Shown piece by piece: positions 25,815 to 34,480 of a DNA stretch of 64,000 bases. Below the pieces are notes generated by a model. That model had not been told where the DNA came from and did no database searches. It was given only the letters and a program-made list of their open reading frames with translations. The DNA comes from CAINVV01 sp038323575 (GTDB lineage: Bacteria > Bacteroidota > Bacteroidia > Bacteroidales > Prolixibacteraceae), in the NCBI GenBank assembly GCA_038323575.1, contig JBBQHB010000002.1:62001-126000 (forward strand). Reading direction: 5' to 3'. The translations under genes and the position numbers were made by a program. Within the stretch, counting starts at the first letter, position 1. Each line of letters opens with the position of its first letter.

Positions 25815-28460
25815 ATGAGAGCAAAAACAGCCATTCTCGTATCAATAATCTGTATTTCAATCACATCCGTGTCCGCGCAGGGTATCCAAGGCCGGATCAC
25901 CAACAGCGCCGGTGAGACGATTCCCTATGCAAGTATCTATGTTCCGCTGCTGTCAACCGGCACAACATCCGGCAAGGAAGGAAATTATGAACTTAAAATG
26001 GCGGAAGGCAAATACACCATCTTGTACCAATACCTGGGCTACCAGACTATATCAAAGGAAGTTACCGTCGGCAAAGTATTTCAGCAAATAGATATCACGC
26101 TCGCAGCGCAGAGTTACGTGATTCCTGAGATTGAAGTCCTGGCTTCCAAAGAGGATCCGGCATGGTACATCATGCGGAAGGCCATTTCGATGGCGCCATA
26201 TTTTCAGAAACAGGTCTCGAAATATTCCTGCAAAGTCTATTTGAAAGGGAACGGGGTATTCGAAAAAATTCCCTTTCTCATGGAGAAGCAGATGAAAAAA
26301 GGGGGCGTGAAGGAAAATGATCGGTTTGTGATGGAAACGCTCAGCAAAATAGATTTCGAACTGCCCGACAAGGTGAACCAGCAGGTGCTGGCTATGCATA
26401 CTTCGGGCCAGCAAAACAACACCTCTCCGATGGGAATGATCACCAACAACCTGTACGATGCTGACAAATACGGAGTGGTATCACCCGTTAGTCCGACAGC
26501 ATTGAAAATGTATGATTTTAAACTTGAAGGGGTCTTTGAAGATCAGGGACGCACCATCGCCAAGATCAAAGTCATCCCGAAAACAAACGGTAACAATCTG
26601 TTTTCAGGTTATATCTACATCGCCAAACTATTCGGGAATATCCATTCTGCAGATTTGCGGCTGCATATCACCATGACGGATGTGAAGATACACCAGGTTT
26701 ATGCCGAAGTGAATAAAAACACCTGGATGCCTGTCAGCCTGGATTTCGACATGGATTTTTCTGGATTTGGTTTCAAAATAAAATACACCTACATCGCCTC
26801 CATCAGTGAATACAAAACCACCCTTAATCCGGCATTGGATCACACCTTCCTGGATAAAATCACACAGGAACAGATAGCCGAAAATCAGCTCACCAAACAG
26901 ATTAGCGAAGAGATAAACGGGATAACAAAGACGGATAAAGTAAAATCGCCGCAACAAAAAAAGATTACAGCGTTGATGCAAAAACCGGAATTGACCAACC
27001 GCGAAACGGCCAAACTGAATAAAATGGTCGAAAAGGAGATTGAACGCAGCAGTCCGCCTGAACCGCTTGAGATCAAATCAGCTTTTCAGGTAAGCCAGAA
27101 ACAGGTGAACAATGATTCAGCATATTGGGCAGCACACAGGCCCATCCCGTTGTCTGAAGGAGAAAAGAAAAGTTTTGTCAAAAAAGATTCCTTTATCAGG
27201 ATTTCTTCCACGCCCAGGGACAAGGATTCCGTGCGTGATTCAAGGCAAAAGTTCAAACCCAAACAACTCATTTTCGGAAAGACCTACAATTATTCCTTGG
27301 ATTCTATCAGAAAATATGAAAATTTTTCGATCCCAGCGCTGGTCGATCCGACTTCATTTTCATTCAATACCGTGGATGGATTGCGAATGCAACTGCCTTT
27401 CAGCTATTATCAGTCGGACACGACCGGTCATACCCTGCGGCTTAATGCCAATATTGCCTATGCCTTTATGCGCCAAAAAACCGATGCCACTTTTTCCTAC
27501 AGTCTACGTTTCAGGGGAATTAAAAACACCTGGCTAACTGCATCTGCAGGAACGACGACCGAAGATTTCAACCGATCATCAGGTATATCCACCCTGACCA
27601 ACGAATTCCGCACCTTATTCCTTGAAGAAAACTGCAAAAAGTTCTACCGCCGTGATTTTTTCCAGCTTTCGGTCAACAGCGATATTACAAATGGCCTTGT
27701 ACTGAGTGAAACCTACGAATACAGCAACAACAGTTCACTGGACAATCATTCATCTTTCACTTTCATTGACAACAAAAACAAGGAATTTACGCCCAATATC
27801 CCTGAAAACAATGCCATTGAACCTTGGCAGACCGGCAATCATCATTCGCTGGTTGGCAGGTTTCAGCTCGACTACACCCCCCGAAGCCGCTACCGCATCA
27901 GGGATAGCAGAAAAATGTATGCCGGCAGCAAATACCCTACCATCTCACTGGGATACAGAAGTTCTCTTTCCAACTTCCTTGGAAATAATTCACGTTACGA
28001 TCTTCTTAGATTGGGAATCAGACAAAAAATCGATTACGGGTTTAACAATCATTTTTCCTACCTGGTCAATGCGGGTAGATTCCTGAACAACAGCCATCTC
28101 TATTTTGAAGATTTTCAGCATTTCAATACTAAACCCACTATGCTACACTTTTCATCGACCGAAAACAGTTTCAGGCTCCTCCCCTTTTACCAGTACTCTA
28201 CCGGGAGCCAATATGCCGAAGCACATATCAATTACCAAACCAACAGGCTGATATTAAAGTGGCTGCCCGTGATAAAAAATACCGCAATTTCGGAGATTCT
28301 CTTCGTAAACTACCTGACAACTCCTGAAATCAAAAATTACACGGAAATTGGTTACGGATTCACCAATCTGTTTCTTTTCATGAATGCAGAGGTTGTTACA
28401 GGGTTTGAAAACGGAACATTCAGGTCGGCAGGGGTTAAAGTGAGTTTGAATATTAAATAA
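25815..28460 (+). CDS. DUF5686/carboxypeptidase-regulatory-like outer-membrane protein
   Basis: The 881-residue protein has a signal peptide (ILVSIICISITSVSAQG), then a carboxypeptidase-regulatory-like beta-sandwich (about 23-105: IQGRITNSAGETIPYASIYV, YLGYQTISKEVTV). The DUF5686 region follows, with ASKEDPAWYIMRKAISMAPY near residue 110. A charged linker (about 350-500) leads to a long beta-rich C-terminal half that ends like an outer-membrane strand (FRSAGVKVSLNIK). The family is widespread in Bacteroidota; its function is not known. It is an independent gene, running opposite to its two damaged neighbours. Confidence 0.82.
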   Translation: MRAKTAILVSIICISITSVSAQGIQGRITNSAGETIPYASIYVPLLSTGTTSGKEGNYELKMAEGKYTILYQYLGYQTISKEVTVGKVFQQIDITLAAQSYVIPEIEVLASKEDPAWYIMRKAISMAPYFQKQVSKYSCKVYLKGNGVFEKIPFLMEKQMKKGGVKENDRFVMETLSKIDFELPDKVNQQVLAMHTSGQQNNTSPMGMITNNLYDADKYGVVSPVSPTALKMYDFKLEGVFEDQGRTIAKIKVIPKTNGNNLFSGYIYIAKLFGNIHSADLRLHITMTDVKIHQVYAEVNKNTWMPVSLDFDMDFSGFGFKIKYTYIASISEYKTTLNPALDHTFLDKITQEQIAENQLTKQISEEINGITKTDKVKSPQQKKITALMQKPELTNRETAKLNKMVEKEIERSSPPEPLEIKSAFQVSQKQVNNDSAYWAAHRPIPLSEGEKKSFVKKDSFIRISSTPRDKDSVRDSRQKFKPKQLIFGKTYNYSLDSIRKYENFSIPALVDPTSFSFNTVDGLRMQLPFSYYQSDTTGHTLRLNANIAYAFMRQKTDATFSYSLRFRGIKNTWLTASAGTTTEDFNRSSGISTLTNEFRTLFLEENCKKFYRRDFFQLSVNSDITNGLVLSETYEYSNNSSLDNHSSFTFIDNKNKEFTPNIPENNAIEPWQTGNHHSLVGRFQLDYTPRSRYRIRDSRKMYAGSKYPTISLGYRSSLSNFLGNNSRYDLLRLGIRQKIDYGFNNHFSYLVNAGRFLNNSHLYFEDFQHFNTKPTMLHFSSTENSFRLLPFYQYSTGSQYAEAHINYQTNRLILKWLPVIKNTAISEILFVNYLTTPEIKNYTEIGYGFTNLFLFMNAEVVTGFENGTFRSAGVKVSLNIK

Positions 28461-28486
28461 TTCCCCTACAAAGTTCGGGCTAAACC

Positions 28487-28872
28487 CTATTTTCCCTTTA
28501 AAGCTTTTTTTATTGCCTCTTCAGCCAGCACTTCCATCACCTTGTAACCTTCTTTATTGGGGTGTACACCATCTTTTGAGTACTCCGGCTTCATCCCATT
28601 CCGTTCATCCACCACCGCAGAAAAGTAATCAAGGTAAAAACGACCCTTTTTTCATCAGCCGAAGGTAACCCAAGCTTCTCATTGGCCTCTCTGTAACGGT
28701 TGAAGTTGGCCCAGTCGTTTTTGGTCCGTAATAGCTACTCATTTTCTTTTAATAACTGTTCAACAGTCTTGGCAGGTATTGAACTGGTCTGGGAATTTTG
28801 AGCCTGGAGAAAAAGTCCAAAATAAAGGAATGAAAGAAGTAAAAAGCATCTCAATTTTAAGCTATTCATCAT
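28487..28872 (-). pseudogene. SGNH/GDSL-type hydrolase, middle deleted
   Basis: From ATG 28872 a signal peptide is intact (FLLLSFLYFGLFLQAQNSQT) and runs to a stop after about 45 codons. The following bases, in other frames, give the C-terminus of an SGNH hydrolase: NDWANFNRYREANEKLGLPS, then after a further frameshift YLDYFSAVVDERNGMKPEYS and DGVHPNKEGYKVMEVLAEEA with the catalytic D-x-x-H. The GDS block with the nucleophile and most of the domain are gone. Intact relatives include rhamnogalacturonan or other carbohydrate acetylesterases. It lies just downstream of the bicupin gene on the same strand. Confidence 0.75.
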
Positions 28873-28904
28873 TTAATGATTTGTGAAATAATATTTAAAC
28901 CCGT

Positions 28905-29687
28905 TTATTCCTTCAAAAACCGGAATGCGAAATATTCGCAAGCGCCTTGCCCGATATTTCTGATCCCGTGTGGTTCATTTCCGTTTAACAAAACAAACGA
29001 ACCCGGACCGAATTGGTAGGGTATCCCATTGATCAATTCCTCAACATTGCCGGTTTTGATTAAAATAATCTCATCTGCAGGATGAACGTGCGGATCGTGG
29101 CTTTTTATACCCTCTTTCAGCGTAGTAACATGCATCTCAAATTCCAGCAACGAGGTTGTCGGTCGTTTGAAAAACTGCCTGGTTCCGCCTTTTTCGGTTG
29201 TTTTAAACGGAACATCATCCCAAAGCATTATTTCTGATTTCTCTAAATCTTCAGGGCGTTCCATTTTTTTCAGCCCTTTATTGTCCCATTGAATCATAAA
29301 GTAGACCGCTGGTTTAATTCCGGAATTTTCGATTTTCAGGTTATCCCCTGCCATTGCCAGGAGAACGCTTCCGGCATTCAGCTCTTTCCGTTGACCGTTT
29401 AAAGTCAGCAAAATTACTCCTTCTTTTACGATCAAAAGTTTTTCAAACTTTGTTTGGATATCGGCTTTTGGCGACGCTTTGCCGGGATTCAGGGTCGTAG
29501 CATGAACATCCAAATAAGTAAGATTGTTGGTGAAACCATTATAAAACAGCCGGTTCTCCCCGCTTTTTTCATGAACAACCTTTGCTTTTTCCCAATAGAA
29601 CACTTTAGATTTGAAAGCTTCATTATCAGCCGAATAGCCACATAAAAAAGATAAATTTAATGCAAGTCCAATTATTAAAGCTTTCAT
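28905..29687 (-). CDS. Secreted bicupin protein
   Basis: From ATG 29687 the protein has 260 residues and a signal peptide (MKALIIGLALNLSFLCGYS), which is why this start is preferred over ATG 29780. Two cupin folds follow: the first has LNPGKASPKADIQTKFEKLL and LNAGSVLLAMAGD, without the usual histidines. The second has LKEGIKSHDPHVHPADEIIL (His ligands) and YQFGPGSFVLLNGNEPHGIR. So only the second barrel looks able to bind metal. The role is unknown. It sits 123 bases after the UroD-like gene, and a broken copy of the same pair lies at 59.7-60.5 kb. Confidence 0.8.
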   Translation of the reverse strand: MKALIIGLALNLSFLCGYSADNEAFKSKVFYWEKAKVVHEKSGENRLFYNGFTNNLTYLDVHATTLNPGKASPKADIQTKFEKLLIVKEGVILLTLNGQRKELNAGSVLLAMAGDNLKIENSGIKPAVYFMIQWDNKGLKKMERPEDLEKSEIMLWDDVPFKTTEKGGTRQFFKRPTTSLLEFEMHVTTLKEGIKSHDPHVHPADEIILIKTGNVEELINGIPYQFGPGSFVLLNGNEPHGIRNIGQGACEYFAFRFLKE

Positions 29688-29810
29688 AAAAATCGGTTTA
29701 TTTTCGTTGTTTAATGTTCCTGATATGAAAAAAGAGGCTGGCTGAAGAAAATAGTGCCACGACTTTGAATCACGCTCCAAATCTAAGAATTAACTTGTTC
29801 AGTTGGAATT

Positions 29811-30911
29811 TTAGTATTCCCCATGTTTTTTGCACAATTCAATAAAACGAAGCACCCGTTCGGGAGAAACATCATTTTGTAGGATGTGGGCAGGTGAGAT
29901 CATGTAACCACCACCTTTACCAAGAATGCTGATTTTTTCGATGATATCCTTTTCAAGCTCTTCATCGGTTCCTTTTGGCAGTAAATCCTGTTGGTCTATG
30001 GCCCCCCAAAAGGCAAATTTATCGCCGAACCGCTCTTTCATATCCTTGGGCAAATGGCCGGGAACACCCGGCTGTACCGGATTGAAAACTTCAAAACCCA
30101 TTTCACGTATATCATCGAGCAATTCAGCCACTGCCCCGTCGCAATGCAGGATAAGTAGAATGTCCGGTTTGGCTTCCCGGAAACGATCATTCATTCTTTT
30201 GTATATTGGCTTCAATTGTTCCCTGAATGTTTCAGGAGGCATAATCAGACTTGCCTGTGTGCCGAAATCATCGCCAAACCAGATGGCATCCACACCTTTT
30301 TCGATTAACCGCAGTCCGATTCTGGTCTGGAATTCGGCACACGCTTCGAACAGCGGAACCACATATTCCGTTTCCATCATCATGTCTATCAATAGTTTTT
30401 CCATGCCAACCAACTGATGGGCCAAAGAAAAGACAGTCACTTCGATGTCGCCAAAAATCAGGTAGTCGTCTTTGTATTTTTTGACGAGCGCCTCCGCATC
30501 GCGGTAGCGCCCGGGGGCATCCGGATCCGGGAACGAATAATGATCAATATCCTCTTTAGTTTCGGCATTGGCCAAAGGATAATCGATCACCTCAACATAA
30601 ATATCACCCTGGCGCATGCGCATCTTATATTCATTGAGCCAGGTGCCATCTGCCTCTTTCACGATGGTATAATCATCCGAGACTGATGCTCCTGTAATGA
30701 CCACATCACTGCCCATAGCGACCCGCAACTCATTGGCGCTGATTCGGTAAGTCACATCTTCGTATAGATTATCGGTATAATAGACAGGAATGCCAAGTTT
30801 TTTGCCAAAATGATCCGACAACTGCCGACACAGATCAAATTGAACAGGCACCCTGTCAGGTAATCCCGGCAGGCGTTTGAAGGCTTTTAAAACACGTTCT
30901 CTTGAATTCAT
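29811..30911 (-). CDS. Uroporphyrinogen decarboxylase (URO-D) family protein
   Basis: The 366-residue protein begins MNSRERVLKAFKRLPGLPDR, typical of the URO-D-like family that also includes methylcobamide:corrinoid methyltransferases. Other segments are LIFGDIEVTVFSLAHQLVG, WFGDDFGTQASLIMPPETFR, LILHCDGAVAELLDDIREMG and PVQPGVPGHLPKDMKERFGD. Such proteins sit in many carbohydrate loci of gut and sediment Bacteroidota and are probably not haem-pathway enzymes; the substrate is unknown. It runs with the bicupin gene. Its first 70 codons and other parts are repeated in the broken copy at 59998-60472. Confidence 0.85.
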   Translation of the reverse strand: MNSRERVLKAFKRLPGLPDRVPVQFDLCRQLSDHFGKKLGIPVYYTDNLYEDVTYRISANELRVAMGSDVVITGASVSDDYTIVKEADGTWLNEYKMRMRQGDIYVEVIDYPLANAETKEDIDHYSFPDPDAPGRYRDAEALVKKYKDDYLIFGDIEVTVFSLAHQLVGMEKLLIDMMMETEYVVPLFEACAEFQTRIGLRLIEKGVDAIWFGDDFGTQASLIMPPETFREQLKPIYKRMNDRFREAKPDILLILHCDGAVAELLDDIREMGFEVFNPVQPGVPGHLPKDMKERFGDKFAFWGAIDQQDLLPKGTDEELEKDIIEKISILGKGGGYMISPAHILQNDVSPERVLRFIELCKKHGEY

Positions 30912-31083
30912 AAAAATTATATTTTTACATTACTATGATTACTTATGCCCATAATACCTATTGAACCTCTAATTCAACCACAAATTTCACAAATTACGAA
31001 GATAAAAAGATACTGTATAATATTCCAAAGCAATCCTTGCATATTTATTGATCTTAAGGTATATATCCGCTGATTTTCTCTCC

Positions 31084-31359
31084 TTACGCCCAATTGCCAT
31101 CCTGATAGGTTGGTTTCATCCATTCCAGATTTTCATGCCTGAAAAATAGGGAAAGCGTCTGCGACATTTTGGTCTTTTCGTCTTCGCTCAAGGGTTTAAA
31201 ATTTACCAATAATTCGAGGGTCGCCTTAACCACATTAATTTTCTCCATGCCAAGAACGATGCCACTCGGACCGTTCAGCGATAAGGCGAACCGAATTAAT
31301 TCAACCAGGTAACTCCCTGTTCCTTTAATAAACTTCCTTCTGCTTAATTCTTTTTTCAT
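31084..31359 (-). pseudogene. Aldo/keto reductase, middle deleted
   Basis: The frame is open (91 residues) but joins two distant parts of a family protein. MKKELSRRKFIKGTGSY is a twin-arginine (Tat) signal start. It runs directly into LIRFALSLNGPSGIVLGMEK, then NVVKATLELLVNFKPLSEDE, the last two helices and tail of an aldo/keto reductase. About 250 residues of the barrel, including the Asp-Tyr-Lys-His catalytic set, are missing. The deletion happens to be in frame. A function for this leftover is unlikely. Confidence 0.7.
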
Positions 31360-31375
31360 CGCACTTCAATTAAGG

Positions 31376-31474
31376 TTATCGTACTGTATGCGCTTCTGTA
31401 AATTCTACTTTTCCACCATCTTTGGATTTAATATTCAAAATCCAGCGATTGCCTTTCCCAACATTTGGTTTCAT
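31376..31474 (-). pseudogene. Short orphan frame, unrecognised
   Basis: A 32-residue frame (MKPNVGKGNRWILNIKSKDG then GKVEFTEAHTVR) lies between the aldo/keto reductase remnant and the propeller gene. It may be the tail of another deleted gene. I recognise no family, and it could be chance. Confidence 0.25.
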
Positions 31475-31485
31475 AAGAATAGAAT

Positions 31486-33036
31486 TTACTGTTTTTCAGA
31501 ATTGCTTATAAATGCAATGTGGTTGCTATCGGGCGACCATGAATTGACGTTCATTGTTCCCTGTCCACCGTAAAGATGCGCAACTACTCTAACTCCTCCG
31601 GGCGAATTCAGTTTCAAAACCCGCAACATCACTTCGGTATTATAAGGATGTTCGTTGGGGTCAATATTTTCGGGAAATGTAACAAATACCAACGAATTAC
31701 CATCCGGAGAAACATGTGGGTACCAATTGTGGTATTCATCAAAAGTCAACTGTTCCTTCCCGCTTCCATCAGGTTTCATCCTCCAAATCTGCATAGTACC
31801 CGTTACATTGTCGTTGTAATAAATATATTTTCCATCCGGCGAATATTCCGGGCCTTCCACCATTCCTGAAGTGTAGGAAGTAAGCGTTGTTTCTTTCCCG
31901 TCTTTTAGCGATAACCTGTAAAGGTTAATTGTTTCTTTATTGTCTCGTCTACCGGTGATTACCAAGTCTTTACCATTTGGACTCCATCCGTGAAGATACG
32001 TGGGAGTATTTTTTGTGATCATTTGCGGTTCACCTCCGGTTATTGGTACTTTAAATATAGTAGAACCATCGCCATTTCCCTCCTTTTGATGGCTGGTAAA
32101 TCCCACCATTTTGCCGTCAAAAGAAATCACATGGTTATTATTCATGCCCCCAATATTACCGGTATTCAATTTTTCAGGTGTTCCTCCAGTGACTGGGATT
32201 GTAAATAAAGAACCTCCGGTGTTAAATAGTAATTTTTTCGCATCGGGCATCCAATTGGGCGATTGCATCCGATCTTTACTTTCGTAAATTACTTTTCTGT
32301 TTCCATTTGTGATGTCGAGTATTTCGAGCCGGCAACCCAGGATATCGCGAACGGGGATATTTTTAACCTTTGGATTTGCGTCAATAATATTGGGGATGGG
32401 TTTGTCTATTCGAACGTTCCACACTTTAGCATGTGCAATCGCGTCAGCATCGTGTGAGCAAATAAATATTCCGGCAAGGACTTCATTTTTCAGTTCTATC
32501 GTTTCAGATGCTACCAGTTGAAGCGGTTCTCCCTGATGTGCCAGTTTCATCGTAAATACATTTCCAATACGTTTTAGCTGAACTGTCTGCAAGTTACCCC
32601 TTTTAGGAAAAAACCTTTCTTCCTGCGGATCCCTCATATACATTCCCCGGTATGGCCGCCACTGCAACAAACAATGTTCGTCGTAATGTTTAGCCGCATT
32701 TACACTCGCTGATCCTTCTTCCGATAAATTCCGAACCATCCATCCGATTTTGCGGTGCCCAACAGCATTCGAATTATCGCCAATAAATTCAAAATCAGCC
32801 GTTAAGATAAAGTCACCGCTAATTTTATTATACAAATAGTGGCATTCATCCTTATTGTTCCAGACATTTGCACCCGATCCGAAAATCGAATATACCTGTG
32901 TTTCTTCATCATAGCTTGCAGATCCGGGATGCTTAACAGCGCCAATATCTTCGTTGTACTGAAAAATACCAACCGGTTGCTGCGCAAAAGCACTTAGTGC
33001 AAGCGAGAATAAAAAAATTGAAAATAGTTTTTTCAT
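31486..33036 (-). CDS. Secreted TolB-like beta-propeller protein with N-terminal lectin-like domain
   Basis: From ATG 33036 the protein has 516 residues and a signal peptide (LFSIFLFSLALSAFAQQ), the reason for this start over the upstream ATG 33096. Residues about 20-215 look like a beta-sandwich of the DUF1349/LamG type (YLYNKISGDFILTADFEFIG, VGHRKIGWMVRNLSEEGS). Residues about 240-510 hold repeated WD40/TolB blades: SPNWMPDAKKLLFNTGGSLF, HGWSPNGKDLVITGRR, EGPEYSPDGKYIYYNDN, YPHVSPDGNSLVFVTFP. It may bind or process sugars at the cell surface. It is not clearly part of the alginate locus, being separated from it by broken genes. Confidence 0.75.
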   Translation of the reverse strand: MKKLFSIFLFSLALSAFAQQPVGIFQYNEDIGAVKHPGSASYDEETQVYSIFGSGANVWNNKDECHYLYNKISGDFILTADFEFIGDNSNAVGHRKIGWMVRNLSEEGSASVNAAKHYDEHCLLQWRPYRGMYMRDPQEERFFPKRGNLQTVQLKRIGNVFTMKLAHQGEPLQLVASETIELKNEVLAGIFICSHDADAIAHAKVWNVRIDKPIPNIIDANPKVKNIPVRDILGCRLEILDITNGNRKVIYESKDRMQSPNWMPDAKKLLFNTGGSLFTIPVTGGTPEKLNTGNIGGMNNNHVISFDGKMVGFTSHQKEGNGDGSTIFKVPITGGEPQMITKNTPTYLHGWSPNGKDLVITGRRDNKETINLYRLSLKDGKETTLTSYTSGMVEGPEYSPDGKYIYYNDNVTGTMQIWRMKPDGSGKEQLTFDEYHNWYPHVSPDGNSLVFVTFPENIDPNEHPYNTEVMLRVLKLNSPGGVRVVAHLYGGQGTMNVNSWSPDSNHIAFISNSEKQ

Positions 33037-33086
33037 GCGTATATTAAAAATAATGTAATGACAATTCGCCACTAAGTTTCCTTTGG

Positions 33087-33408
33087 TTAAGCGCAATATA
33101 CACCCCCGTTAATGTCGATGGTTTCTCCGTTAATAAATCCCGGAGCAACCGCATTTACCCGAATTCCATTAGGTCCAAGTTCGGTTGACAATGCCATGGT
33201 GAGATTTAATACAGCGCCTTTGGTAGTTGAGTATATCATTGAGCCGGGGAAGCCTTCTTTTCTACAGGCAAGCGAGGATAAATTAACAATACTGGCACCA
33301 TCATCACGATTAAGGTAGAGGACAAGCTCTTTTGTAATCAACATCATTGATGTGAGGTTTAGGTCAATTAGCTTGTTCCAGTATTCCTTACCAACTGTAG
33401 ATTTCCGA
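33087..33408 (-). pseudogene. Short-chain dehydrogenase, truncated and internally deleted
   Basis: Reading down from about 33405 gives STVGKEYWNKLIDLNLTSMM, LITKELVLYLNRDDGASIVN, the catalytic region IYSTTKGAVLNLTMAL (Tyr-x-x-x-Lys) and GIRVNAVAPGFI. It then jumps to NGETIDINGGVYCA, the usual C-terminal end. The N-terminal Rossmann half is missing and about 35-40 residues between APGFI and NGETID are lost. The remaining frame is open but cannot encode a working enzyme. Confidence 0.75.
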
Positions 33409-33673
33409 TAAAAAAGCTACCTGTTAATTTTTTGTCACTAACTGAATTCAAGAAGATATATAAACACTAAGGTTCTAAAGAAGAACAGAATAGTAAAAAC
33501 ATTAATTCACATAGGAAACATCGGGAGCAAAACACTCCTGACATTTCTAAATGTTAAGACTAACTTAAAACTATAACCATTCCTATTAAAACCTACGAAA
33601 AATACAACCCTCCGTTAATATCCACATTCAATCCGGTTAGGAATGAAAAGTCCTAATTCTTAGGCTGCACCTT
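33409..33673. other. Debris between broken and intact dehydrogenase genes
   Basis: On the minus strand, 33593-33640 reads LTGLNVDINGGLYFS-stop, the last residues of yet another short-chain dehydrogenase (family end LTGQ-x-x-x-V-DGG). Nothing else recognisable is present. The rest is AT-rich. Confidence 0.5.
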
Positions 33674-34435
33674 TTATATACCTAACGATTGACCTCCACC
33701 AACCTGGATTGTTTCAGCAGTAATAAAAGATGCATCCTTACTTGCTAAGAAAGAAACAACCGAAGCAACCTCTTCAGGTTCACCTAATCTTCCCAACAAA
33801 ACACCATTTTTCCATGTAGCAAACACTTCTGGCTTAGTTGCTTTAATTTGAGCATGGAAAGGGGTATCAATTGTACCCGGAGATACAGCATTTACTCTAA
33901 TTCCATATTCAGCTAAATCTTTCGCTAATGCTCTTGTAATTGCATGAACTCCGGCTTTAGATGTTGCATAAACACCAGCTCCGGGTCCTCCGGCATTCCA
34001 TGCTGCATTTGAAGTGTAATTTATAATTGAAGGATTTTCTCCCTTCTTAAGAAATGGAATAGCGGCTCTTGAAGCAAAAAATACTGAATCAAGGTTTAAA
34101 GCCATTACGAATCTATAAAATTCAGTTGTCATCTCTTCAAACCTGGATCTACCGCCTAATCCACCTGCATTATTTACCAGAAGATCAATTTTACCGTATT
34201 TCTCACCAATTTTATTTATATTAGAAGTTACAGCTTCATCGTTTGTAACGTCAAACCCATAATATTCTGCCGCAATTCCCTCTGCAGCAAGCTCTTTAAC
34301 TCGCTCAGCTCCTGCTTCATCTTCGATACCGTTTAAAACTACAGCGTATCCGTCTTTACCTAATCTTTTTGCTACTTGGAAACCAATTCCTCCAGTCGCT
34401 CCAGTAATAACTGCTACTTTCCCTTCTGATCTCAT
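33674..34435 (-). CDS. Short-chain dehydrogenase, likely DEH reductase of alginate breakdown
   Basis: The 253-residue SDR has the NAD(P) motif TGATGGIGFQVAK (about 12-24), LVNNAGG (about 85-91) and catalytic Ser/Tyr-x-x-x-Lys in YTSNAAWN and VYATSKAGVH (about 140-160). RVNAVSPGTIDTPFH and the end AETIQVGGGQSLGI complete the fold. In alginate loci an SDR of this size reduces 4-deoxy-L-erythro-5-hexoseulose uronate (DEH) to 2-keto-3-deoxygluconate in the cytoplasm. The role is inferred from its place 45 bases after the MFS gene. Its base usage is more AT-rich in the third position than its neighbours. Confidence 0.8.
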   Translation of the reverse strand: MRSEGKVAVITGATGGIGFQVAKRLGKDGYAVVLNGIEDEAGAERVKELAAEGIAAEYYGFDVTNDEAVTSNINKIGEKYGKIDLLVNNAGGLGGRSRFEEMTTEFYRFVMALNLDSVFFASRAAIPFLKKGENPSIINYTSNAAWNAGGPGAGVYATSKAGVHAITRALAKDLAEYGIRVNAVSPGTIDTPFHAQIKATKPEVFATWKNGVLLGRLGEPEEVASVVSFLASKDASFITAETIQVGGGQSLGI

Positions 34436-34480
34436 AATATTTGTTTTTTAAAAATTTTAAATGATGTATAATAATGGTTA

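Noticed and set aside
29688..29780. Upstream ATG 29780 for the bicupin
   Set aside because: It would hide the signal peptide that begins at ATG 29687.
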